NCBI GenBank assembly: GCA_028279365.1
Contig: JANQNX010000014.1
Coordinates: forward strand, 1 to 64,000
Source of the DNA: Gammaproteobacteria bacterium
GTDB taxonomy: Bacteria > Pseudomonadota > Gammaproteobacteria > Eutrophobiales > Eutrophobiaceae
Direction of reading: 5' to 3'
Length of the DNA: 64,000 nucleotides
Shown: piece after piece, positions 53,169-63,224 of the stretch
Position numbering within the stretch: the stretch's first letter is position 1
Layout: every line of letters starts with the position of its first letter
The notes under the pieces: generated by a model
Database searches by the model: none
What the model saw: the letters and a program-made list of their open reading frames with translations, nothing else
Told to the model about the DNA's origin: nothing
Translations under genes and position numbers: made by a program

Positions 53169-55838
53169 ATGTCTGAACCAAACGCTCATAGTATTGCACT
53201 GACGACGATTACCCCGACGCGTCGATTAAGTCGTTATCTACGTTATGCTTATGCTAATCAGCAGCTTGCTGCAGGCAATCAAGTGTGGCAAATACCGGAC
53301 TTTCTACCCTGGAATATCTGGTGCCGCCGTTTGTTTGAGCAGATTCAACTGTTGAACGGTGATAACCATTTGTTATTGTCTGAGGCACAACAACAGTGGC
53401 ACTGGCAAACGATAGTACGTAATTCGCACTATGCCAATCAGTTACTACAGCCTGCATCGACGGCCAAACAAGCGATGCAGGCTTATAAAGAATGTCGGCA
53501 ATGGGACATTGCTATTTCTTTTGCAGCCACAACAGAAGACGCACGTGCATTTCAGCATTGGGCAAATACTTACGAGACCTTAAAGCAGGATAATCGCTGG
53601 TTTGACGATGTTACCCTGGTGGATTACATCATTGAGCATATAGAGCTGTTACAAGGCAAACTGCCGGCAATTTCCGTCACCGGCTTTGACTTTTATACCA
53701 GGCAACAACAACGACTGTTCAAGGCACTGGAAGCTAACGGTATTGCTATTTCTTTTCCTGAATATCAACAAACTCCGGCTAAGGTGTCAGTGTTTAGTGC
53801 GACGGATACACGTGATGAAATCGTTAATGCCGCCTGTTGGGCAAGAAAGCTATTACTGGACAGTCCTGATGCCAAGATTGGAATTATTAGCCCGCGTTTA
53901 CAAGATAACAGGACGCGTATTGTTAATACATTCAATACAGTATTCACGCCGGAGAAAATACTGGCGCCGGCTATCTCCTGTTCACCCAGCTGGTCAATTA
54001 CATTGGGTAAACCGCTGTTGTCATATCCCCTGATTGATACCGCCATGAATTTGCTGGCGTTGGGAAGGCGTAAGCTCAGTCGGGATTTACTCAGTCAGTT
54101 GCTGCATTCCTGTTACATCAAGGATGCCGGTATCGAGATGTCGGCCCGTGCCCGGTTTGATAACATATTGCGGAACGCAGGTGAACAACAGTTCAGCCTG
54201 GACAACTTATACTGGTTTGCAGAGCATCGTTGTGAACCCGATCAATGTTGTAACAGTTTTATACAGCTGATCAAAAATTTTCAAATCAGTTTCCTCAGTC
54301 ATGCACGTAAACATACTCTGCGTCAGTGGGCGATATTATTTTCTGATTGGTTAGCTGACTTTGGTTGGCCGGGAGAGCGCAAGCTCGACAGTGTTGAACA
54401 TCAAACCGTCAGTAAGTGGCAAGAGATACTGGGTGAATTTAGCCGGCTGGATATGGCAAATCGTCAGTATGATTTTTCTGCCGCTCTACGACAGCTGCAA
54501 CAAATCATTGCAGAGACAACGTTTCAACCCGAGACGCCAGAGACGCCGATAGAGATTGCCGGGATGGCGGGTAGTGCCGGTATGCAGTTTGATTATCTTT
54601 GGGTACTGGATATGCAGGATGAGTATTGGCCGCCTGCGCCTGTACCGAATGCGTTTATCCCCAAGTCATGTCAACGGGATGCCGGTATGCCAACGGCGAC
54701 AGCAGAGAGTCAGTTGGATTATGCGCAACAATTGACACAGGGTCTTATTCATTCGGCAAAAGAGGTCGTGATGAGTTACGCCACTCAGCAAGGAGACAAA
54801 CAATGTCGACCGTCACCGTTGCTTGCCGGATATGCAACAATAATAACTCCATTTACCCAACAAGTCCCTGACGCTCCGATTGATGTTATCCATGCCAGTG
54901 CGGCGTTAGAGGAATTTACCGATATCGTAGGGCCTGCCATTGAACAACAGGAAGACATAGTTGGTGGCAGTGCTTTATTAAAAGATCAATCGCTTTGTCC
55001 GTTCAGTGCATTTGCAAAACATCGTTTGCATGCTATGACATTGGCGTCGACAGATATCGGTCTGGATGCTGCTGATAGAGGAATACTTGCGCATCGTTCA
55101 TTACAATATTTGTGGCAGCGTTTAACTGATTACGAAACGCTGCGTTATCGTTCCGAGAATGAACTGGATAAATTAATCAGCTCAGTAGTACAGGAAGCGA
55201 TCAAGCAACAGGCCATCCATCAACCCGATACGTTTGCCAATAAGTTTACCGATCTCGAGCAGAAACGACTGACGAAATTACTCAGGCAATGGCTCGCGAT
55301 AGAGGCTGAGCGCAGCCCGTTTAAGGTATTGGCTACTGAGGAATGGCAAACGATTGATTTTCAAGGTATGCAGTTTCACCTGCGTATTGATCGTATTGAT
55401 GAACTGGCTGACGGTCGCTGCGTCGTGATTGATTACAAAACCGGTATTGCTAATAAAAATGATTGGGATACGGATCATCCTGGTGATCCACAACTGCCGC
55501 TTTATGCCGTGACTCAGGACAAGACAATAGCTGCCGTTGCATTTGCCAGTTTAAAACCAGGTAAGCAGGGTTTTTATGGACAGGCTGATGCGGATCACAT
55601 TCTGCCTGAGGTCTATGAAGATGAAGACTTATCGTTATCACAACGCATGGTCGATTGGGAAACGGTATTGCAGCGTCTGGCAAACGATTTCAAAAGCGGG
55701 CAGGCGTCAGTCGAGCCTTTACAAAGCGCCTGTCGTTATTGCGATCTGAAACCGCTATGCCGCATCTATGAACGACTTGAAGTGATCAATGATGCTAACT
55801 TTGATACCTATATAGATGGAGTGACAAGTGAACCATAG
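53169..55838 (+). CDS. AddB-like nuclease/inactivated-helicase subunit of DNA repair complex
   Basis: An 889-aa partner of the helicase that follows. The first 600 residues resemble the degenerate helicase-fold part of AddB/RecC-like proteins, and the C-terminal part is a PD-(D/E)XK nuclease: ADGRCVVIDYKTGIANKNDW with Asp and Lys of the active site. Four Cys suit the iron-sulfur staple of AddB: one in QSLCPFSAF and three in CRYCDLKPLC. The ATG at 53169 is preferred over a TTG at 53136. Known in databases as probable DNA repair protein. It overlaps the next gene by 11 nt. Confidence 0.87.
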   Translation: MSEPNAHSIALTTITPTRRLSRYLRYAYANQQLAAGNQVWQIPDFLPWNIWCRRLFEQIQLLNGDNHLLLSEAQQQWHWQTIVRNSHYANQLLQPASTAKQAMQAYKECRQWDIAISFAATTEDARAFQHWANTYETLKQDNRWFDDVTLVDYIIEHIELLQGKLPAISVTGFDFYTRQQQRLFKALEANGIAISFPEYQQTPAKVSVFSATDTRDEIVNAACWARKLLLDSPDAKIGIISPRLQDNRTRIVNTFNTVFTPEKILAPAISCSPSWSITLGKPLLSYPLIDTAMNLLALGRRKLSRDLLSQLLHSCYIKDAGIEMSARARFDNILRNAGEQQFSLDNLYWFAEHRCEPDQCCNSFIQLIKNFQISFLSHARKHTLRQWAILFSDWLADFGWPGERKLDSVEHQTVSKWQEILGEFSRLDMANRQYDFSAALRQLQQIIAETTFQPETPETPIEIAGMAGSAGMQFDYLWVLDMQDEYWPPAPVPNAFIPKSCQRDAGMPTATAESQLDYAQQLTQGLIHSAKEVVMSYATQQGDKQCRPSPLLAGYATIITPFTQQVPDAPIDVIHASAALEEFTDIVGPAIEQQEDIVGGSALLKDQSLCPFSAFAKHRLHAMTLASTDIGLDAADRGILAHRSLQYLWQRLTDYETLRYRSENELDKLISSVVQEAIKQQAIHQPDTFANKFTDLEQKRLTKLLRQWLAIEAERSPFKVLATEEWQTIDFQGMQFHLRIDRIDELADGRCVVIDYKTGIANKNDWDTDHPGDPQLPLYAVTQDKTIAAVAFASLKPGKQGFYGQADADHILPEVYEDEDLSLSQRMVDWETVLQRLANDFKSGQASVEPLQSACRYCDLKPLCRIYERLEVINDANFDTYIDGVTSEP

Positions 55839-58800
55839 TCTTGATGATAGCGATGTCCGATTAGCTGCGTTAAGTCCGGAGCAGTCATTCATCATTCAGG
55901 CGCCGGCCGGTTCTGGAAAGACCGGTTTGTTGATTCAACGTTATTTAACGTTATTGTCTCTGGTCGATGCGCCGGAGGAAATTATCGCGATTACGTTTAC
56001 GCGTAAAGCCGCGGCAGAAATGCAATCACGCATATTGCAGGCCTTGAGCGATGCTCAGCAGCAAGAACCTGCAATTGATGCGAACGCGCATACATTATTA
56101 ACCAGAGAGTTAGCCTTGAAGGCGCTGCAACGCGACCGACAAATGGGCTGGCAATTATTGTTGAGTCCATCGCGATTACGCATACAAACGATCGATTCGC
56201 TATCGACCGCATTAACCCGACAGATGTCTCTGTTAGCAAGGTTGGGTTCGCAACCTGAGATCGTCGATGATGCATATGTTCTGTATGAACAGGCCGCAGT
56301 CGCCACTTTGGCCGAACTGGAAAGCGATACGCATTGGTCTGAATCGATCGCTGAACTGATCTTTCATCTGGATAACGATTTACCACGAATCAAACAGCTG
56401 ATCGTGAATATGTTAATGAAACGCGATCAGTGGTTAGGATATGTCGTCGAGGCACATGATAAAGATCGCATGCAACGTTCGCTCGCCAGGCTAATCGAAC
56501 AACGCTTGCAGAATGTATACTCAATCTTTCCAGATGTTGCAGTGTCTGATTTAGTCAGTTTGTTTAATTATGCACAGGGTAATTTACAAGCGTCGGACAC
56601 CGATAGTGTCATAACGCAATGTGATCGATTGACTGAGTTGCCTGAGCCGAAGGTGTCCATGCTGGATCAGTGGCAGGCTATCAGCGAGTTACTGCTAGTG
56701 AAGCAGGGTGGATGGCGAAAGCGCCTTGATGCCAAACTGGGTTTTCCGGCACCCAGCGAAAAGTTGATCAGCAGTGAAGAGAAAGCGACGCGCCAGGAAA
56801 TGAAATTAATGATGCAGGCCTTGCTTAACGAACTGAATGAAAACGCATCACTCAGACTATTGTTACAACAAGTTAAGCAGTTACCCGCGAAGGAATATCA
56901 CGAAGCTGATTGGAATATCCTTAATGCCTTGTGCGATTTGCTTAAGCTGGCCGCATCACAACTACATCTGATTTTCTCACAGCGACACCAAATGGATTTT
57001 ATTGGTGTGGCTGATTCCGCAAGGCAAGCCTTGGGCAGTGATGACGAACCGACCGACCTTGCTCACTATCTGGATTTTCAAATCAAGCATCTGCTGGTGG
57101 ATGAGTTTCAGGACGTATCTGCCTCGCAGACGCATCTGATTCGTTCGTTGATTCGTGAGTGGTCGCTGGATGATGGACGCAGTCTATTTCTGGTAGGCGA
57201 TCCGATGCAATCGATCTACCGGTTTAGAGAAGCCGATGTGTCGATTTTTATCAAAACGTTTCATGCCGAGCACTTTGGTCCAGTTAAGTTAAGCGCGCTA
57301 AGCTTGAAGAAAAACTTTCGATCACAAAAGAATCTGATTGCGTGGATTAATCAGCAGTTCATGACGATTTTCCCCAAACAAGATGATGTCCTGGCAGGCG
57401 CCGTGTCTTACTCTGAATCGGAAGCAGCGGATGAGTCAGATACTGATGATAATGTCAGGATTTATCCTTTATACGATAAGGCATTTGATCAGGAGGCAAC
57501 GCACGTCTGTCAAATTATTACAGAGCTAAAACAGCAGTCGCCCGATGATAGTATCGCAGTGTTGGTGAGGAGTCGGGCGCACCTGGAAAAAATCATACCG
57601 GTGCTAAAACAGGAAGACATCAGGTTCAAAGCGGTTGATATTGAACGTTTGGATAAACAATCAACTATTCAGGACCTGTTGTCCTTAACCCGTGCATGGT
57701 TATACCCTGCTGATAAGCTTGCGTGGCTAGCCTGCCTGCGTGCGCCCTGGTGTGGCTTGACTCTGGAAAGTCTTTATCATTTATTTCATTCGCAACAGCA
57801 TCAACTGGCCTGGGATTGTTTGCAATCAAAAGAACGGGTCGAGCGTTTATCTGCTGAACAGCAACAGCGTGTCACGCGTTTTATTGATGTCATGCAGTCA
57901 GCGTTTGTCAATCGACAGCGCTATTCACTAAGGGCCACCATCGAATCATTATGGTGCCAGCTGGGTGGTCCGGCGACAGTCGCAAGTAAAACCGATCTGG
58001 AAAACGGTGAAACATTTTTTGCGCTGTTGGACAACATCGAACATGGTAGTAGTATCAGTAGCCTTGAAGAATTAACGGATAGTGTCAATCAGCTTTATGC
58101 CTCATCTGATGTGCAGGCTGATGATCAAGTCCAGTTGATGACCATACATAAGGCAAAGGGATTGGAGTTTGATCACGTGATTATCCCCGGACTGGGTCGC
58201 GCGACACGCAATAATCAGGATGAGTTACTCGTCTGGTTGTTACGAGAACAGGAACGGCAAGACGATCTTATTCTGGCGCCGATAAAACAGGCCGGTGATA
58301 CACAATCTGCGATTTATCAATTTGTCAGTGATATTAATAAAGAGAAACAGCATTATGAGAATCGCCGCCTGCTTTATGTCGCAACCACGCGCAGTAAAAA
58401 AACATTGCATTTGATTGGTCATGCAAAATTAAAACAGAAGCAGGCCGATATTAGCTGTGAACCGGCGAGACACTCATTACTGTCTTACTTATGGGATGGT
58501 GTTGAATCGGTTTACCGGCAGCATTGCCCGAGGAGTTTAATGGATGAGTCGGAGCAGCAGCTAACCCAGATTCATCAACATAACAGACGCCTAGTAAAAA
58601 ACTGGATATTACCGGAGATGCCTGCATCGTTGAACACTGTCATGCCTACAGAGACTGATATTGACAGTGAGGCGATTGAGTATGAATGGGCAGGCGAAAC
58701 GATCAAACACATAGGCTCGCTGGTTCATCGAGTGATACAAACGGTGGCGGAAGAAGGCCTCACAAGCTGGAACAGCGATCGGGTCGAACAAAGCAAACCG

Positions 58801-59226
58801 TTATTTAATAGTGCCTTGTTGCAAATGGGTGTGCCGGATGACGAGAGAGCGGAGGCTATCAATACAGTCTGTCTGGCATTAAATAACATGCTGGCTGATA
58901 GTCGTGGTCAATGGATATTGTCCAGTGAACATCAGCAGCCGCGAAACGAATTAGGTTTGGGTGGCCTGATCGACGGTCTGATCACCCATGTCTATCTGGA
59001 CCGGACCTTTATCGATAAAGATGGAGTACGCTGGATTGTCGATTACAAGACCAGCCGCCATGAAGGTCCCAATAAAGATAGCTTTCTTGATCAGGAACAG
59101 CAGCGCTATCGCCAACAGTTACAAAAATACGGATACTTAATGCAGTTGCAGGAAACGCGGCCGATTCGACTGGCATTGTATTTTCCATTATTAAAAGCCT
59201 GGCGTGAGTGGGAATATCAACAATAG
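55828..59226 (+). CDS. AddA-like UvrD-family helicase-nuclease
   Basis: An 1132-aa superfamily 1A helicase with C-terminal nuclease, which processes double-strand DNA ends with the AddB-like partner. Helicase motifs: I APAGSGKTGLLIQRYL (Walker A), Ia ITFTRKAAAEMQSRI, II LLVDEFQDVSASQ, III FLVGDPMQSIYRFREA, IV LKKNFRSQKNLI, V LMTIHKAKGLEFDHVI and VI RRLLYVATTRSKK. The nuclease motif is WIVDYKTSRH near residue 1073. It starts with GTG inside the end of the upstream gene. The pair is the likely recombination nuclease, since no recBCD is in the window. Confidence 0.93.
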   Translation: MNHSLDDSDVRLAALSPEQSFIIQAPAGSGKTGLLIQRYLTLLSLVDAPEEIIAITFTRKAAAEMQSRILQALSDAQQQEPAIDANAHTLLTRELALKALQRDRQMGWQLLLSPSRLRIQTIDSLSTALTRQMSLLARLGSQPEIVDDAYVLYEQAAVATLAELESDTHWSESIAELIFHLDNDLPRIKQLIVNMLMKRDQWLGYVVEAHDKDRMQRSLARLIEQRLQNVYSIFPDVAVSDLVSLFNYAQGNLQASDTDSVITQCDRLTELPEPKVSMLDQWQAISELLLVKQGGWRKRLDAKLGFPAPSEKLISSEEKATRQEMKLMMQALLNELNENASLRLLLQQVKQLPAKEYHEADWNILNALCDLLKLAASQLHLIFSQRHQMDFIGVADSARQALGSDDEPTDLAHYLDFQIKHLLVDEFQDVSASQTHLIRSLIREWSLDDGRSLFLVGDPMQSIYRFREADVSIFIKTFHAEHFGPVKLSALSLKKNFRSQKNLIAWINQQFMTIFPKQDDVLAGAVSYSESEAADESDTDDNVRIYPLYDKAFDQEATHVCQIITELKQQSPDDSIAVLVRSRAHLEKIIPVLKQEDIRFKAVDIERLDKQSTIQDLLSLTRAWLYPADKLAWLACLRAPWCGLTLESLYHLFHSQQHQLAWDCLQSKERVERLSAEQQQRVTRFIDVMQSAFVNRQRYSLRATIESLWCQLGGPATVASKTDLENGETFFALLDNIEHGSSISSLEELTDSVNQLYASSDVQADDQVQLMTIHKAKGLEFDHVIIPGLGRATRNNQDELLVWLLREQERQDDLILAPIKQAGDTQSAIYQFVSDINKEKQHYENRRLLYVATTRSKKTLHLIGHAKLKQKQADISCEPARHSLLSYLWDGVESVYRQHCPRSLMDESEQQLTQIHQHNRRLVKNWILPEMPASLNTVMPTETDIDSEAIEYEWAGETIKHIGSLVHRVIQTVAEEGLTSWNSDRVEQSKPLFNSALLQMGVPDDERAEAINTVCLALNNMLADSRGQWILSSEHQQPRNELGLGGLIDGLITHVYLDRTFIDKDGVRWIVDYKTSRHEGPNKDSFLDQEQQRYRQQLQKYGYLMQLQETRPIRLALYFPLLKAWREWEYQQ

Positions 59227-59237
59227 CATTGATGATG

Positions 59238-60278
59238 TTATTGCCAGACACTGGTCGGATTGGTAATCGGTTTTTCCCCACGCTTAATGTCATATCGTTC
59301 CATTAAATAGCATAAACAGTCATTACGAATGATCTCTATATTGGTAGTCAACATGGCAGGGATCAGGCTGACACGATTTTCCAGTTTGTTATCATTGATG
59401 TTGAATAGCCTGACAAGCATATCATTACCGTCTTCATCGATAACGTTCAGAGGTTTGTCGAGGTTTGAATTCAATTTGGCCAGGCTGGTTCCGGCAGGAA
59501 TTTCTTCAAAGTTTAATCGTTCAATGCCATTGATGAACTGAATATCAGCGGCTTCATCAGTAAAGCTGATGCTAAGCTTATCAGGCACTTTTATGACACC
59601 TATGGTGTGATAAAGGTCAATCGTGCTGTCGATGTCTGGCGTTGCATCCAGCTGCTCGAGTTTCAATATGTTATCAACATAGTTAGTTGCCAACTGGATA
59701 CCGTATTCATCGCCGGGTTGTCCGCACTCCAGTGTGACGGAGGGGCATAGTTCAGCAAAGGCCAGGCTTTGCACACCTCTTGGCCGGACAAAATAGATCA
59801 CCATTCTTGAGAAAGCGCGGGCCAATTCAAGAAAGGCCGGGGTCAGTTTGTTGATACAGGCATAATGAGGGTTGAGTCCGTTATTGTTATGTATGTCGAT
59901 ACTTGCGAACACCTGGCGTTTTTGCATAGCGTCGACGACTTCTTGCATCATCGTGTTTTCAGCATTATCACCCGCTATCCACACACGATTAAAATCCGGT
60001 TGAGTATCAAGTTTTCGTTTTTTATACCTGGCTGCCTCGATATTACCGACGAACACAGACAAGCTGCGTGGCAAGCCCTGATCTTTGTAGCGCGCGACGA
60101 TATTCTTTACTACTTCCCAACCGGTATTTTCATTGCCATGTAATAACACGGATAAAAATAGTGGCGCTGTATTTTGACCGGTTAAATGAAACAGGCTGGG
60201 ACCATCGAGTTGCTGATACAGTTGGTCCGCGTTCAGGTTTAATAGGGCATCATCAAATTCATGCAAGGTTGTCAGCAT
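59238..60278 (-). CDS. AstE/AspA-type zinc hydrolase (M14-like)
   Basis: A 346-aa metallohydrolase related to succinylglutamate desuccinylase and aspartoacylase. Zinc motif HGNENTGW with His47 and Glu50, further ligand His in SIDIHNNNGLNPHYACI, and catalytic Glu in SVTLECGQPGDEYG. The substrate is likely an N-acyl or peptide-like bond; the neighbour at 60279 encodes a glutamate-cysteine ligase-type enzyme. The two genes abut with no gap, so they probably act in one pathway (inference). Confidence 0.86.
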   Translation of the reverse strand: MLTTLHEFDDALLNLNADQLYQQLDGPSLFHLTGQNTAPLFLSVLLHGNENTGWEVVKNIVARYKDQGLPRSLSVFVGNIEAARYKKRKLDTQPDFNRVWIAGDNAENTMMQEVVDAMQKRQVFASIDIHNNNGLNPHYACINKLTPAFLELARAFSRMVIYFVRPRGVQSLAFAELCPSVTLECGQPGDEYGIQLATNYVDNILKLEQLDATPDIDSTIDLYHTIGVIKVPDKLSISFTDEAADIQFINGIERLNFEEIPAGTSLAKLNSNLDKPLNVIDEDGNDMLVRLFNINDNKLENRVSLIPAMLTTNIEIIRNDCLCYLMERYDIKRGEKPITNPTSVWQ

Positions 60279-61697
60279 TTATAGTTCCCATTGGTGAACA
60301 GGTTTTCCTTCATATTGTCGGCGCATCATTTGACAGCTTAGCTGCTGCATATCGATGCCATGAGCATCAACCCATCGTCGCTGCCAGTCAGCACCATTTT
60401 GCCCACTCGCGACGCGCTGTTGGATGATACCCAGATAGTGATCAATGTCATCAGAATCAACGTCCATTTTCGCCAAGCCCTGTTTTGCCGCGGGCAGTAA
60501 TTCTTCCAGTATCAATGTTGTGACCGGGACAGCTGCTTGCGCCAGCCAATTCACGTTCGCCTTTAAGCCATGTTGGGCGCATTGATAGAAATTATATTTA
60601 GCCTGAGCGAAGGATAATTGATGACATAGTGATTTGGCATCATCCGCCAGCGCATTAACCAGACCAAAATAGAAGGCAGCGTTGGCGATACTGTCCACTA
60701 CTGTCGGCCCGGCAGCAATGACACGATGTTCAATGCGCAGATGAGGTTTGCCCGAACCATTGAAGCCAATCAGCGGGCGATTCCAGCGCCATATGGTTCC
60801 GTTATGAAAGCGCAAATGGTGTAACCGTGTTTCTTCAGCATCGCTATCCGTTATTGGTACTAGCACTGGATAGCAATCAATATTTTCCTGGAAGCATTCC
60901 ATGATGGACTCGTGAACATAGTCCTCGCCAAACGAAACACGTTGTTTATGATTCTCACCAAGATCGATCGCCTGTTCAAATAAAGGAATACGGGTTTCTG
61001 CCCAGCAATCCCTGCCGAACAGGAACGGTGAATTCGCTGTTGCTGCGACGATTGGTGCAGAGACAATACTCGAGACATTCAACGCGTCACAGGCCCTGGC
61101 TAATGGCATTTGCAAATGCAGTTGCAACGAGGTGCAGGCAGATTCAAGCATGACATCTTTTTGTGTCACATGAATGTGCTGATGCCCCTCGATTTTTAAT
61201 TCAAATGGCTTGCCCTCACGTGATTTAATGATTTGTTCATTCAAGGCGCGATAACGATTCAGACGCGACATGTGTTCCAACCTCAAGTGCCGCGTTTCGA
61301 TGCTGGGCAGGATCCCGGTCATCATTACGTTGGCAGACAAACGTTTTGCAACTTCGCGACAGCTATCCCAGGTATGTTGTAGATCCTGTTGCATATTGCG
61401 TAACATATTGCTGGTCAATCTGACCGGTACACTATTGAGTTCGATATTGAATGCCGCCAACTCATGCACAACCAGAGGATGGTTAAGCTCAGCCAGATAA
61501 GTATGGTTGATGGGGGTCGGCATGCCGGTCTCGCTGACTAACCAGGCTTCTATTTCAAAACCGACGATATGTTCATCGTCAGAAAAACCTTGTTCGTTAA
61601 TCAATTGTTTCAGCTGCTCAGTTTCCACTGACAGACATTTTGCAAACGCATCAAAATCGTGCCGGCTAAAACGGGTGGTATCGATTTCCTGTCCCAT
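60279..61697 (-). CDS. Glutamate-cysteine ligase-like (GCS2 family) protein
   Basis: A 472-aa carboxylate-amine ligase of the GCS2 type (YbdK/EgtA-like fold). Visible parts: IVGFEIEAWLVSE (strand with metal-binding Glu), ELNSVPVRLTSNM, GHQHIHVTQKD, SSIVSAPIVAATANSPFLFG, FHNGTIWRWNRPLIG and PHLRIEHRVIAAGPTVVDSI (late Glu and Arg, nucleotide-binding). Its exact product (gamma-glutamyl-cysteine or another gamma-glutamyl amide) is not fixed by the sequence. Directly upstream of the AstE/AspA-like gene. Confidence 0.86.
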   Translation of the reverse strand: MGQEIDTTRFSRHDFDAFAKCLSVETEQLKQLINEQGFSDDEHIVGFEIEAWLVSETGMPTPINHTYLAELNHPLVVHELAAFNIELNSVPVRLTSNMLRNMQQDLQHTWDSCREVAKRLSANVMMTGILPSIETRHLRLEHMSRLNRYRALNEQIIKSREGKPFELKIEGHQHIHVTQKDVMLESACTSLQLHLQMPLARACDALNVSSIVSAPIVAATANSPFLFGRDCWAETRIPLFEQAIDLGENHKQRVSFGEDYVHESIMECFQENIDCYPVLVPITDSDAEETRLHHLRFHNGTIWRWNRPLIGFNGSGKPHLRIEHRVIAAGPTVVDSIANAAFYFGLVNALADDAKSLCHQLSFAQAKYNFYQCAQHGLKANVNWLAQAAVPVTTLILEELLPAAKQGLAKMDVDSDDIDHYLGIIQQRVASGQNGADWQRRWVDAHGIDMQQLSCQMMRRQYEGKPVHQWEL

Positions 61698-61783
61698 GCT
61701 GTTTGATACTTATACTAAAATATTGCCGAATGATCAGAATGTTTCATCATACTTCGTCTGTACGATTCTGTTAACATTACCCT

Positions 61784-62497
61784 ATGAGTCAAATTAACAG
61801 ACAAATTGATGCGCGTAAGTTACTCGTGTCTGAGTATCAGTCGGTATTAAGCACACTATCTGTGGATGTGCCCGGCTATCCGTTCGGTTCTGTCGTGCCC
61901 TATTGTTTGACCAGACAAGGCCTGCCGCTGATATTGATTAGTAATATTGCCCAGCATACAAAGAATATACTCGCCGATTCTCGCGTTTCGCTGATCGTCT
62001 CAACCAGGCACGCAGCCGATCAGCAAGCATCGGCAAGGTTGACCATTGTTGGTGACGCGCAAGCGGTTGAACAAGAGTTGGGCGATGTCGCCTGGCGTTA
62101 TTATAGCTTTTTCCCGCAGGCACGTGACTATCATAAAACGCATGGTTTTGATTTTTTCGTCATCAAGCCTAGTAAATTTCGTTTCATTGGTGGCTTTGGC
62201 GATATTGGCTGGATTGAACAGGATCGGCTGTTGCTGGCCAACCCATTTAGCCTGGAAGATGAACAGCGGATTGTAAATCATATGAATGACGATCATGCTG
62301 ATAGTCTGAAAAAATATTGCCATTCCAATGGCATTGCTTGTGCGGAAAATGATGAGGTTGTAATGGTCGGGATTGATGCCGAGGGTTTGCATCTCGCAAT
62401 AGCCAGCGTGATTTATCGTATTCATTTTAGCGAACCTGTCGCCGATGCGATGGAGGCCCGTAAAATGCTGGTGGCGATGAGCCAACAGGCGGCATGA
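61784..62497 (+). CDS. HugZ-like split-barrel FMN/heme protein with DUF2470 domain
   Basis: A 237-aa protein. Residues 10-140 form a pyridoxamine-phosphate-oxidase-like split barrel (LSVDVPGYPFGSVVPYCLT, LILISNIAQHTKNILADSRVSLIV). Residues 160-235 are the DUF2470 domain (NHMNDDHADSLKKYCHSN, with His typical of haem contacts). This arrangement is found in HugZ/HutZ haem-degrading proteins and in uncharacterised relatives, so haem use is likely but not proved. It overlaps the pilin-like gene by 4 nt. Confidence 0.85.
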   Translation: MSQINRQIDARKLLVSEYQSVLSTLSVDVPGYPFGSVVPYCLTRQGLPLILISNIAQHTKNILADSRVSLIVSTRHAADQQASARLTIVGDAQAVEQELGDVAWRYYSFFPQARDYHKTHGFDFFVIKPSKFRFIGGFGDIGWIEQDRLLLANPFSLEDEQRIVNHMNDDHADSLKKYCHSNGIACAENDEVVMVGIDAEGLHLAIASVIYRIHFSEPVADAMEARKMLVAMSQQAA

Positions 62498-62967
62498 ATA
62501 AAACCCTGATTGTATTGATTCTTGCCATTGTTGTACTAAGTTGGAACTTCATTTTTTCATCTGAGAAAAAGGTGGAATTAACCGATGCTGCTAAAGTCCT
62601 GCAAGGACTGTCTTTGGCCATACCATATAAAGCGGCAGTCAGAAAATATTGGCAGGAGCAGGGAAGATTACCGCTGCAAGAAGATTCGCTATCACTGAGC
62701 AGCAATATTAAGGTGGATTTAAGTCATTCATTGGCGTCGTCGATTACACTGGCGGATGATGGTCCTGGCGTGATTAGCGTGTATTTTGCTAACAAAGACA
62801 CGATCAAGGTGTCTTCAAATATTAATGGAAACAAGATAATGTTGGAGCCTTTCATTATTAACGGCAAACTGGACTGGTCCTGCCGCGGAACTGTTTCGGC
62901 GGCATTGTTACCAAAGGCCTGTCAGGCTATAGCGATCAAACAAGAGGCAAAAGTAAGCAGTGAATAA
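62494..62967 (+). CDS. Pilin-fold membrane-anchored protein
   Basis: A 157-aa protein with an N-terminal membrane helix (LIVLILAIVVLSWNFIF). The C-terminus has the type IV pilin D-region look: KLDWSCRGTVSAALLPKACQ with a Cys pair. The ALAIPYKAAVRKYWQEQGRLP-like helix also resembles type IV pilins. There is no GFTLIE prepilin peptidase site, so it is not a standard pilin. Coupled to the HugZ-like gene (ATGA) and overlaps the EF-hand gene by 8 nt. Confidence 0.7.
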   Translation: MNKTLIVLILAIVVLSWNFIFSSEKKVELTDAAKVLQGLSLAIPYKAAVRKYWQEQGRLPLQEDSLSLSSNIKVDLSHSLASSITLADDGPGVISVYFANKDTIKVSSNINGNKIMLEPFIINGKLDWSCRGTVSAALLPKACQAIAIKQEAKVSSE

Positions 62968-63187
62968 GCAAACTGAAGAAGCAAAGATTAGGGAGATTTT
63001 TGAAAAATACGATGTGGACGATAACGGCACTATTGATTGGGATGAGTTTCGTCTGTTAGTTGATGAGCTAAAGCAGGATGTCTCTTTGAAAGATAAAGCT
63101 GCTCAATTTGATGACGCGGATGCCAATAATAGCGGCATGATCAGTTTTCAGGAATTTCAACAATGGTGGAAGACAGGCAAGATCTAG
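62960..63187 (+). CDS. Two-EF-hand calcium-binding protein
   Basis: A 75-aa protein with two EF-hands. The first loop, DVDDNGTIDWDE, has all calcium-coordinating positions. The second, DANNSGMISFQE, also fits. There is no signal peptide, so it is cytoplasmic. The GTG/ATG-type start overlaps the end of the pilin-like gene, which suggests coupled translation. Partner unknown. Confidence 0.88.
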   Translation: MNKQTEEAKIREIFEKYDVDDNGTIDWDEFRLLVDELKQDVSLKDKAAQFDDADANNSGMISFQEFQQWWKTGKI

Positions 63188-63224
63188 AAATCCTTGTTCG
63201 ATAGCAGGTTAATCTGTTTCTCGC

